Below, piece after piece: positions 55,640 to 64,000 of a stretch of DNA of 64,000 nucleotides. Where the stretch lies: assembly GCA_003194525.1 (NCBI GenBank), contig NBIV01000202.1, forward strand, positions 1 to 64,000. Direction: 5' to 3'. The position numbers were made by a program, and so were the translations under genes. The stretch comes from Gracilariopsis chorda (lineage: Eukaryota > Rhodophyta > Florideophyceae > Gracilariales > Gracilariaceae). The notes beneath the pieces were generated by a model. It had not been told where the DNA came from. It was given only the letters and a program-made list of their open reading frames with translations, and made no database searches. The first letter of the stretch is position 1, and every line of letters starts with the position of its first letter.

Positions 55640-56496
55640 TTCTTTCCCGTTGTGTTCACAAACAAACTTCTGGCAGCGTTTCTTGCGGCTACGTGCTGTT
55701 TTTCTTGGATAAGTTGTTCTCGTTCCGATTATTACCGTCTTTCGCTTCAAAGAATGCAACCGTGCGTCAAAACCCCGAGGTAAAAGTCTTCCAAAAGTGT
55801 TCGCCACGTTGAAATCGCAGTTTGGGCAGCCTCCGACATGCAATTTTTGGTGCGTCTTGCAATCTTGGTGTGAGAGGAGGCTGCATCTTTCTCAGGGGGA
55901 GCACTTCGCTCTGATTGACATGCAATTTATACATCTCAGATCACCAAGTTGCAGTATACGGATACGCCCGAATTAAGCGCAATTGTCATAAGTGATGTGA
56001 TACTTCATGATTAAGCTACCTGTGAATTAGAGAACGCCGCCATGTCGTAACTGTGCTCACACGGAGCTTTGATTTGCACCATGGATGAAGTCACCTTGTG
56101 GGCCATCGTGTACAGGAGTTTTAAGGCGATGGGTTTTCAATTCCGCGAGGCGGTGATCTCCAGACTCTATAGCACATCGTCGCTGCACCTCAGATTACCT
56201 TCAGCTTCTGCCCGCTCCGTGAATGGCGTGACCGACGTTTACTTGAGAGTTCACAGTGATGCACGTCGCTGCCACACGACTCACGAACGCCGCACATGCT
56301 AGTCGCTGTTTCGTATCGTAGATTGTGACAGCAATTGCTAATTCAGGTCAACCGCGATTTTAAAATGTTTAGCCCTGTCCTGTGGTGACCCAATCCCAAA
56401 CTCGAGGTCATCACACCAACTTCATGGCTTCACTCACCGGTCATCGCTCGAATGTCCTTCCCGCGCACGTATACCTCTCGTTCTCAAGTCTGATCT

Positions 56497-57161
56497 ATGG
56501 GTCTTATCGAAGTCATTAGGATTGTGTTGTATGTCATTGAATGGACACTCAACACGGCTGTCCTTGTAATTTTCCCAAGCCGCCTGGCAACTGAAGCGCC
56601 AACGGTTAACAACACAATGGAAAATATCTGTCTCTTCAACGCAAACGTAGGACGAACAAGATGTGAATTCGGCGTACGTTTTCTTTGAGCTCTTCCCGCG
56701 ATTTTGCGTATTCCTGACCTGAATGTAGCTTGCGTGGTCCGCTGTGGCTCTTTTCTTTCTTACGTGCACCATTGTGTGGTATGCGATGGAATACTGCAGC
56801 AAAGTTCGACTACCTGAACGCACTGAAATGCTGATCTTCTTGTGGCTTGGGCTGTGGTGGGTAAGTTGATTACCATGAACAGAGTGTTTCCGATGTATCA
56901 TTTCCTTCTACTCACGTGCTTGAGCTCTGGATCTATGCGCCTGGAATTTCGATCTCGCGGCAGTTGGTGGGTAGCATAGCTCTTACAATCGTTAAGTCGT
57001 CAAGGGCTCCTTCCATCGCAGTTGTTCCTGTCGTGTTGGCGTGGATACTGTTTGCCTTGTGTCTCATTTCTGCCTTGGTTGCGAGCAGAGGTCCTACTCT
57101 GAAAGGGACCCGGACATTCTTCTCCCTATCGCAACAGAATCTTGCAGCAGAGGAACCATGA
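56497..57161 (+). CDS. Four-segment (MARVEL-like) membrane protein, three exons, 181 aa
   Basis: Exons 56497-56673, 56729-56860 and 56925-57161; introns of 55 nt (GTACGT...TGTAG) and 64 nt (GTAAGT...TTGAG). All joints are phase 0, and each exon alone is open. The ATG at 56497 starts MGLIEVIRIVLYVIEWTLNT (first membrane segment). Exon 2 has WSAVALFFLTCTIVWYAMEY and a LIFLWLGLWW segment that exon 3 continues. Exon 3 has VVPVVLAWILFALCLISALV. Four hydrophobic segments with short polar loops recall MARVEL or Nce102-like proteins, but the family call is tentative. It may act at the plasma membrane or in vesicle membranes. Confidence 0.65.
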
Positions 57162-57164
57162 GAG

Positions 57165-57832
57165 ACTTGGAAATCGTTTTACCACAAATGGGCGTTCACC
57201 GCAGGAGATCTCTATCTACTCTTTCCTTCTTCCAATGCTACGTTTTCGTGGCTCGTGCACTGGTAGAGCTGTATATGATTGCGCGTGCTTCTATTTTGCT
57301 ATCCATGTGTTTGTCTTTGGCATTCAAGTTCGGGGATACATGGCGCACACTGGAGGCGAGGGAGGTGTCTGAGACGAAGAAAGGTTGCTATCCGTAAGAA
57401 ACTTAATCGCCTGTCCATTTCGCTTCCGCCGTTAGTGGAGGGAAGACGGGTATATACTTCGTGAAGGCGGATTGGCTTGTACCCGTCTGACACGAAGAGT
57501 CGTTTTGTGATGTACCTGGTGTTATTTCGTGCGAACTGGAGGAGAGCGGTTCTAGATCTGCCGAGTTCATCTTGGTGGAAGTAAAAGTGTGCTTCGCAGT
57601 TTCGATGCTAATGCCAATGTATTGACGTAGTTCCTCTCTCCAGGTACTTCGACGTTCCGTCAACCAAGACAGAGAGGGCTATAATGTCCGAAGAACCACC
57701 CCCGCGCTTTCAGACTTCAAGAACGCCGAATGTAAGATACGAGCACACATCAGTGTTTTGCGTGAACTTTGGGCTAATCTGTTAACGTGAGTTGTTCGGC
57801 TAGTAGACAAGAATGGCGAATGATACAAGGTT
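57165..57832. other. Intergenic before a SINE
   Basis: No further gene was recognised. Frames 57142-57372 and 57403-57663 lack motifs. Confidence 0.35.
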
Positions 57833-57843
57833 ACACTGCGTTC

Positions 57844-58489
57844 TCTCTCTCTCTCTGTTTACGAACGAGTAACATCAATTCTATGTTAGCCCGGGGGTTT
57901 GCTAAGGACCCCTACAACCTATAACGCGTTCTTCGTACGATAGCTATTAGCTACAACCCGGAGTCGTGCTACACACACTGGGTTACTACTATACTAAGAA
58001 TGCATTAGGTGTCTAGGCGTGTTCAACCGCAGAATCGTTTCGTTTCCGAGGACTGTTGCCTTCTTCATTCCACCATTTCATTCAACCTCTAGAGGTCCTC
58101 GGGTAAGGGGCACACCACGACAAGGCGATTCGCATGTACCACGTTGGCCGCCAAGAAACCATTGACGACATCCTTTCCGCCCAATCCTCATTTCAGCGGC
58201 AAGATCGGGGGTATGAACCGGCGCGTAACCTGCTGCGGCGTCTGATCCAAGTGTAGATCCTCCGAGAAAACCCTGGAAAAAACCCCGGTCCAGAGGCTCC
58301 TTTGGAGCTCTTCCTTCGAGGGAAAAATTCAGGGAAACAGCGGCTGGATCTTCTTCCGGTAGCGGGCCCGTGACCGACTGCGTACGTGCAGTTACGCGGG
58401 TGACTTTTCAAGACTATTCACCCAGGTCCGCGAGGGCAACTGGCAAGCTGACCGGTTGCTTGGGCGAGTTTAACGACCTCCCGGGTCGC
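57844..58489 (-). repeat. SINE family 1, copy 3
   Basis: 646 bp read on the minus strand. acactgcgttc flanks it at 57833-57843 and 58490-58500, a perfect 11-bp target duplication. It is more diverged from copies 1 and 2 than they are from each other. It ends GAATTGATG, then CGTAAACAGAGAG and a GA tail. Confidence 0.85.
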
Positions 58490-58500
58490 ACACTGCGTTC

Positions 58501-58881
58501 ATAGTCAACCAGCCCGCCAAGAGCAAGCGAGAGCATCATCAAGCTCTCAGTAATAACCTCATCGGCCTGTTAGCCTGTTGCGCCTAGGTCCGCTGGGAAG
58601 GGTAGATGTGCCTACCGCAACAATAAAGCTGATCGCTGGCAAAGGCTCTGGGTATCAAATGAATAAATGAATGACCACAGCAAGTGCTGCGCTACTTCGT
58701 CTCGTAGAGAGAAGCTTGGACTTGTACTCGGAATCAGAAACACGGGTCATTATCCATGACCATAGGCAAACAGAAGTTGTGCACCTTCGGTAAGCTCCTG
58801 CTTTCCGAATGTGTGTCAAAATGCTGGAACAGCGTCTAGTTGTTTATGGAAAGATTGCCAGTACTTATGAGAACAAACTAC
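58501..58881. other. 3' flank of the malectin-domain gene
   Basis: No gene was recognised. Confidence 0.4.
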
Positions 58882-61800
58882 CTAGTTCATGTAGAGAATT
58901 GCCTTTGGCAATGTTGACGACCCGCCTGTTGAGGATGTTACGACGAGATCCTTAAGGCCGGAGGACGAAGAAGGAACAGTGCACGTAATCTCAGTCTCGG
59001 AATTAGCGGTAACGGAACATGTCGAACCGCCAATGCTTACAGACGGGTTTGAACCAAAGTTCTTACCACCGATCACCACCTTTGTTCCACCTCCCTTTCC
59101 ATGCCTCCACGGTACAGCGTTCGCAGCGTATACACCAGACTTTGCCCCGACCTGCGGTTTGAGCACGTACACCTTCGCTTGATTCAGCATAGGGAAAATG
59201 AGTGATCCATGAGCATCTTCAATGAAGCTAGTCCCACCGTTCGATGCCAAAGCATCTGGTCCGCTAGTCTTCGATCCGCCATTAACGCCCATGCGATAAG
59301 TTGTCCCTCCCTTGTGAGTAGACATTATCAACTCCCCTCTCAAAGCCCCACAGAAGTGGTTGCTGCGGTACTCTCTAATGCCGGTTACAGAGCTCTTCAA
59401 TGTGGCCAATTCCTTCTTGTATCTTGCGGGAGGTGCCTTGTCATCTGCTGTCTTGTCATCAAACGGATCAATCCAAGCACACTCATCGCCACCACGCTGC
59501 AAGTTTGCATGGCCATAGAAACTGCCCTGAGTGATGTGAACAACCTTATCCGGTCTACTGATCGAATATGGGAACTTGGCACACCCGTGTTGAACCATAC
59601 CCGGCCAGGTGGTTGGTTTGAACCGATTGTAAGTAAGGGCGGCTTCTTCGTCATAGTCATCACAAGTCGTAGCGGTGTTTCCGAAGTTGCAGTTGGGACC
59701 TTGATCAACGGCATAAACATCACCACTTCCAGTCATAGCCATAGCAAACGGATTGCGCAACCCTGTGCAGTACACGTCAACATCACCGCCTATCTGCTTC
59801 GAAAGTCTTGGCTCATCGTCATTGGAATACACAATGTTACCATCAAATGAACCGCCCTTGCTTAGTTTCGCGATCAAAATGGCAGCCGACAGTGTTGTCT
59901 CCCAGTAGTTTCCAAGCCTGTATTGTGGTAGACCTGAATTAGTAAAACCACCGACAGTAATCAACAAGTCACCACCTTGAGTGAAGACAATCTGATTCAC
60001 GCCATGATCATGGTTTGAGATCGGAAGCCCAGAAACCACGCGTTTGTCGTACACCAGACAGACTTTAGAATCCGAAGGATCGCTGCCTGGCTTTAGTCGA
60101 TCAATCGCACCGTTTCTCCACGCAGCCGTGTTCGAGCGGTCCACCCGATCTTTGTCGAACCAAAAGAGAGTTTGTGTACTAATATATGGTTTCAGGCCAG
60201 TGTCTCGAGGGTCGAATGTGATACCAAGGATGTCGCGTTGGGCCGGTACAGAGTTCTTCTGGAAGTTGTTGTCAAGAAGAGCCTTCGAATAGCAATGAGA
60301 GTCAACCGTGAGCGTGTCAGGTTTGTACCCAAGGACTTGCACCGTCGCCCCAAGTGTACCAATGTACAGCTTTCCATCCCCTCCAATAGTAACGCAAGTC
60401 GGAAGTTGCAAAAAGTCAACCTGTGCTCCACCCGTTGTCTTCATATCAACGCCATCGAACCCGATGGAGTCACACACGCTTCCGTATGAGAATTCTACAG
60501 CGTTACTGGAAAGCCCACCTGCGGTGGTGGCCACAACTTGAACCACAGAGTCTGACCCAGCCGGAGGTGAGGTAACAAAGAACTGTTCAGGGGTGGTTGA
60601 GCCACCTGCGGTAACTGTTTGCCCTCCGAACGTCACTGTCAGTGGTTGGAACAAACCGTATCCAGTCACCTTCACTGAAGTTCCACCAGAGTCTGGACCA
60701 TCTGCCGGCGTTAGCAACTGGAGAATAGGTTTAACAACACTTTGATCATAGAAAACCTTCGATGAAGAAGGCACTGATCCTTCCACTTTGAATTGCATTG
60801 CCGGGGTACCAGAGGTGGAGGTACGCTCAAAGATGATTTCAAACGCGAGCAGACCAACAGCCAGTTCGGTTGTAGTAGAAGCCATTCCATCTGTATCAAG
60901 CAAAAGATCTTCACCCTTGTACACTCGTGCAGTACCGCCGCTGGCGCTAAGGGAAACCGCGGCAGCTTCGGAGTCCGCATCCACTTCGAAGAAGAAGAAG
61001 CAACGACTCAAAAAGGTGGAGCCACTGAAGGAAAAAGTAGGGAAACCGAGGTTGGGGTTTGCTGCAACAGCAGCGAATTGCGGATTTCCGAGAGGATCTC
61101 CTCCCATGATCATTGGATTTCCATTGTAGTAGTAGCAATACACTCCAGGCTGGATGGAACCTGTGACAGTGACAGTAGTCTCTGCCTCATCGGTAGTACA
61201 TGAGTTGTCAACAACTGCAAGTTTGAGGCGGGTTGTTCCCAGAGGGAAGTTGTAGGAGAAGCTGACTTGCTTTGATAACACTTCGCCAGTTTCAACCAGC
61301 GTCCAAGTGTATTCTGTGATTTGTCCGATAATGTTGTTGGCGTTGTCAAAGAAGTGAGAGTGACTACCGGAGCCGTCAATTGTCACGGACACAAAACCGT
61401 CGCCATCACTGTCTACATAGGATTTGGGAGAATTGGCATTGATCTGAGGGGGATAGGATCCTGGAACCGAATGTGCCGCATGATCTTCACCATCAGCAAG
61501 TCCACCAGAGTTGGAAGCCGGTATACAGCCGTTCTCAGCTGGTGAGATACTGACGTAACTGACGATGGCAGCACCAACGATAGCTTCCAATCGAATTGTA
61601 AGAGGTTCAGTAATGACAGAACCTACTGAGGAGCCCAGTTTCTTTTCGACACCCTTGAAGCACCCATATTCATCGTAAATGTCAAGACTTTCGACTTGTA
61701 TCTCGCCATTGACATAAACATTGAACACTCGCTTGCCCGGCTCTGAACAGAAGCCACTGGTGTACTCTGCAAATCCGAGGATGATGTCATAAGCTCCGGG

Positions 61801-63702
61801 CTGCAGGTCAAAAGAGTAGCTGAAGTCCGAACCACTTCGTCCAGTCTTGTACACATTTGCTGCGATAGACGACGTGCCTGTGAAAGAACTTGTTGAAGAG
61901 TACTTTGTGGTTCCGGACACTGCCGGATCCGAAGCCGACCCAACATCAATAAGGACAGAGTCGGTTGTTGCAGCAGCAGGGCTGGTAGAAGGTGTCGGGG
62001 AGGGCGGAGCAGCTGAGCTGGACGACGACGGGGAGGGCGGAGCAGCTGAGCTGGACGACGACGGGGAGGGCGGAGCAGCTGAGCTGGACGACGACGGGGA
62101 GGGCGGAGCAGCTGAGCTGGACGACGACGGGGAGGGCGGAGCAGCTGAGCTGGACGACGACGGGGAGGGCGGAGCAGCTGAGCTGGACGACGACGGGGAG
62201 GGCGGAGCAGCTGAGCTGGACGACGACGGGGAGGGCGGAGCAGCTGAGCTGGACGACGATGGGGAGGGCGGAGCAGCTGAGCTGGACGATGACGGGGAGG
62301 GCGGAGCAGCTGAGCTGGACGACGACGCTGACGGAAGAGGGGATGATGATGAAGAGGGAGACGGTGGTGCCGCAGAGCTTGATGACGACGGAGAGGGCGG
62401 CGCTGCCGAGTTAGAAGAGGATGGAGATGGCACGGGGGAGGTAGATGAAGAAGGAGAGGGTGGTGCCGCGGAGGAGGAGGAAGATGGGGACGGGATCATA
62501 GAACTCGACGAAGAGGGAGAAGGCGGTGCGGCAGAGCTTGTGGATGAGGGCGAGGGAATGGCTGAGGTGGACGACGAGGGAGAGGGCGGTGCTGCAGAGG
62601 TCGATGGCGATGGAGAAGGTGGTGCCGCAGATGATGAGGAGGACGGTGATGGGATGGCCGACGTCGAGGATGAGGGGGAAGGCGGAGCCACAGAGCTCGA
62701 GGATGACGGGGACGGGATGGGAGAGCTCGATGAGGAAGCTGACGGTATGGGTGAGGTCGACGATGATGGAGAGGGTGGTGCCGCTGATGAAGAGGAAGAC
62801 GGCGATGGGATTGCAGACGTCGACGGGGAGGAAGAAGGCGGAGCAGCCGAACTAGAAGAGGACGGCGAGGGAATTAGAGAAGTCGATGACGATGGCGAAG
62901 GTGGCACAGCCGAACTGGACGACGATGGAGACGGTACGGTAGAAGTCGAAGCCGAAGGGGAGGGTGGAGCAGCGGAGCTGGAGGACGACGGCGACGGAAT
63001 AGGAGATGTCGACGACGAAGGAGAGGGAGGTGCCGGCGAGGCAGAAGACGAAGGAGAGGCTGGGGCCGCTGAGCTGGAAGATGAGGGAGACGGGAGAGGA
63101 GAAGTGGACGACGATGGAGAGGGTGGTGCAGCCGACGACGATGGTGAGCTAGTGGACGATGCAGATGGAAGTGGCGCCGGTGCATCATCAGGCACCACAT
63201 CGAGAGTAGAAATCATAGGCGGACCTTCAATGCTCTTCAACGACACAACAAGCTGGCCATCCTGTCCGACTTCAGCTGTAGTTGCAATGCGGTAGGGCTT
63301 GAAACAGCCTTCTGCGGCGGCATAAACGTTAAGCTCATCACTGACGATGACATCGTTAACAAGCACTTGAAAGAGTCGAGTACGGCGTCGAAACAGGGCG
63401 CAATACTGTCCGACAATCTCTGCAAACCCGAGCGTGATCTTGTACTTTCCTGGAAGCACCGAGTCGGTGTATGAGAAATCGCCATTGCGAAACGCGTAAG
63501 AATTGAACGGTGGGTCTACCTGGGAGGCGGAAATGGAGCGAACTCGGGCTCCTAGGCTGAGCTTCCTAATGTCGGCGGCGACATACGGGGCTGGGGCGCC
63601 GGAAAACGAGCGTGAAAAGGCAATGTACTTTGACTCTTGTTGGGCGACAACAAGCGGGACAAAAAGCGCCACAACCGCGCTGAGAACGGTGAAGAAGCGC
63701 AT
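58882..63702 (-). CDS. Secreted malectin/PKD/IPT/beta-propeller protein, 1606 aa
   Basis: ATG at 63702 with a signal peptide (MRFFTVLSAVVALFVPLVVA). Order of parts: malectin domain (about 25-172); Ser/Pro linker (178-571), whose last part is ten identical 11-residue units; second malectin domain (576-721, with FSYSFDLQPGAYDIILGFAE like the first); PKD-like domain with DSDGDGFVSVTIDGSGS (754-848); PA14-like domain (854-975); IPT/TIG domain (988-1071); glucose/sorbosone-dehydrogenase-like beta-propeller (about 1088-1520), with HDHGVNQI and VYCTGLRNPFAMAM as in soluble quinoprotein dehydrogenases; and a second IPT domain (1530-1606). All parts suggest binding or oxidation of sugars outside the cell, likely at the wall. 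The substrate and whether the propeller binds a cofactor are unknown. Confidence 0.9.
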   Translation of the reverse strand: MRFFTVLSAVVALFVPLVVAQQESKYIAFSRSFSGAPAPYVAADIRKLSLGARVRSISASQVDPPFNSYAFRNGDFSYTDSVLPGKYKITLGFAEIVGQYCALFRRRTRLFQVLVNDVIVSDELNVYAAAEGCFKPYRIATTAEVGQDGQLVVSLKSIEGPPMISTLDVVPDDAPAPLPSASSTSSPSSSAAPPSPSSSTSPLPSPSSSSSAAPASPSSSASPAPPSPSSSTSPIPSPSSSSSAAPPSPSASTSTVPSPSSSSSAVPPSPSSSTSLIPSPSSSSSAAPPSSSPSTSAIPSPSSSSSAAPPSPSSSTSPIPSASSSSSPIPSPSSSSSVAPPSPSSSTSAIPSPSSSSSAAPPSPSPSTSAAPPSPSSSTSAIPSPSSTSSAAPPSPSSSSSMIPSPSSSSSAAPPSPSSSTSPVPSPSSSNSAAPPSPSSSSSAAPPSPSSSSSPLPSASSSSSAAPPSPSSSSSAAPPSPSSSSSAAPPSPSSSSSAAPPSPSSSSSAAPPSPSSSSSAAPPSPSSSSSAAPPSPSSSSSAAPPSPSSSSSAAPPSPSSSSSAAPPSPTPSTSPAAATTDSVLIDVGSASDPAVSGTTKYSSTSSFTGTSSIAANVYKTGRSGSDFSYSFDLQPGAYDIILGFAEYTSGFCSEPGKRVFNVYVNGEIQVESLDIYDEYGCFKGVEKKLGSSVGSVITEPLTIRLEAIVGAAIVSYVSISPAENGCIPASNSGGLADGEDHAAHSVPGSYPPQINANSPKSYVDSDGDGFVSVTIDGSGSHSHFFDNANNIIGQITEYTWTLVETGEVLSKQVSFSYNFPLGTTRLKLAVVDNSCTTDEAETTVTVTGSIQPGVYCYYYNGNPMIMGGDPLGNPQFAAVAANPNLGFPTFSFSGSTFLSRCFFFFEVDADSEAAAVSLSASGGTARVYKGEDLLLDTDGMASTTTELAVGLLAFEIIFERTSTSGTPAMQFKVEGSVPSSSKVFYDQSVVKPILQLLTPADGPDSGGTSVKVTGYGLFQPLTVTFGGQTVTAGGSTTPEQFFVTSPPAGSDSVVQVVATTAGGLSSNAVEFSYGSVCDSIGFDGVDMKTTGGAQVDFLQLPTCVTIGGDGKLYIGTLGATVQVLGYKPDTLTVDSHCYSKALLDNNFQKNSVPAQRDILGITFDPRDTGLKPYISTQTLFWFDKDRVDRSNTAAWRNGAIDRLKPGSDPSDSKVCLVYDKRVVSGLPISNHDHGVNQIVFTQGGDLLITVGGFTNSGLPQYRLGNYWETTLSAAILIAKLSKGGSFDGNIVYSNDDEPRLSKQIGGDVDVYCTGLRNPFAMAMTGSGDVYAVDQGPNCNFGNTATTCDDYDEEAALTYNRFKPTTWPGMVQHGCAKFPYSISRPDKVVHITQGSFYGHANLQRGGDECAWIDPFDDKTADDKAPPARYKKELATLKSSVTGIREYRSNHFCGALRGELIMSTHKGGTTYRMGVNGGSKTSGPDALASNGGTSFIEDAHGSLIFPMLNQAKVYVLKPQVGAKSGVYAANAVPWRHGKGGGTKVVIGGKNFGSNPSVSIGGSTCSVTANSETEITCTVPSSSSGLKDLVVTSSTGGSSTLPKAILYMN
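61997..62330 (-). repeat. 33-nt minisatellite coding Ser/Pro linker
   Basis: Ten tandem 33-nt units, nearly identical, each coding SSSSSAAPPSP on the minus strand. Less regular relatives extend to about 63170. Confidence 0.9.
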
Positions 63703-63774
63703 TGTGGGCAGGCGCGGAGCGGGGCGTGTCGTTGGAGAGATAGATCCATGAGTGCGAGGCTGCGATGGATGCGG

Positions 63775-63782
63775 CTTATATG
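63775..63782 (-). promoter_or_regulatory. TATA box of the malectin-domain gene
   Basis: CATATAAG on the minus strand, about 75 nt upstream of the ATG at 63702. Confidence 0.55.
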
Positions 63783-64000
63783 GGGCATTTCGGAGCTAGG
63801 GGGAGTGGTGACGTGGACGAGATTACAGGGTGAGAAGGGCCGGGGGAGCGCGGGCGCCAATGGGCGCTGTGGTAGCGGGACGAGAATATGGCACGTGCAA
63901 ATTCAGCAGGGGTGCACACGGATGTTATCGAGCAGCGCGTTGACAGCGGCGAATTCAATGCCAGTGAGCATAGAGGTACGGGGGGCAATGTCAGGCGGCG

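Noticed and set aside
1-64000. CRISPR arrays, bacterial operons, ribosomal RNA
   Set aside because: No array-like repeats with spacers, no operon layout and no rRNA signature were seen; the window is eukaryotic nuclear DNA.

Overview
This is nuclear DNA of a eukaryote, most likely a florideophyte red alga close to Chondrus crispus. That identification is an inference. It rests on long intron-free genes with only occasional 50-100 nt introns, two sulfotransferases, a plastid-targeted 3-isopropylmalate dehydratase small subunit, several secreted repeat-rich proteins, and islands of host genes set between blocks of nested transposable elements.

Layout. 1-5000: a decayed Ty3/Gypsy element on the minus strand that runs off the left edge. 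5007-16060: a decayed Copia element on the plus strand that has taken five later DNA-transposon insertions: two related 0.8-kb hAT-like elements, a Tc1/mariner element, a 4.2-kb Mutator-like element with 324-bp inverted repeats and a 9-bp target duplication, and a 0.86-kb element with piggyBac-like ends. 16606-24245: a secreted Cys-repeat protein, a Cwc21/SRRM2-type splicing factor with an apparent one-base frameshift, and a membrane sulfotransferase. 24931-32813: a SINE, a cytosolic-type sulfotransferase, and a small DNA transposon split by a LINE. 33187-40129: a dense host block with ribosomal protein L41 (25 codons), a codanin-1-like protein, an ICE2-like membrane protein, LeuD and a CRAL-TRIO protein. 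40130-49480: mostly gene-poor, with two SINEs and a second Tc1/mariner element. 49485-64000: a secreted GCC2/GCC3-repeat protein, an ABHD13/Bem46 pseudogene, an acidic Ser-rich protein, a three-exon tetraspan protein and a 1606-residue secreted malectin/PKD/IPT/propeller protein.

How parts fit together. The three secreted repeat proteins each have a signal peptide and a TATA box 75-125 nt upstream of the ATG. They look like wall or apoplast proteins, and the two sulfotransferases would fit modification of sulfated polysaccharide; both statements are inference. Among the mobile DNA, the LINE and two SINE families share a related 3' end, so the LINE family is a candidate driver for the SINEs. 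Target duplications were read by eye for the LINE, for most SINE copies and for most of the DNA transposons.

Limits: no similarity search or structure prediction was run. Family names come from motifs seen in the translations. Several gene-poor stretches may hide multi-exon genes.
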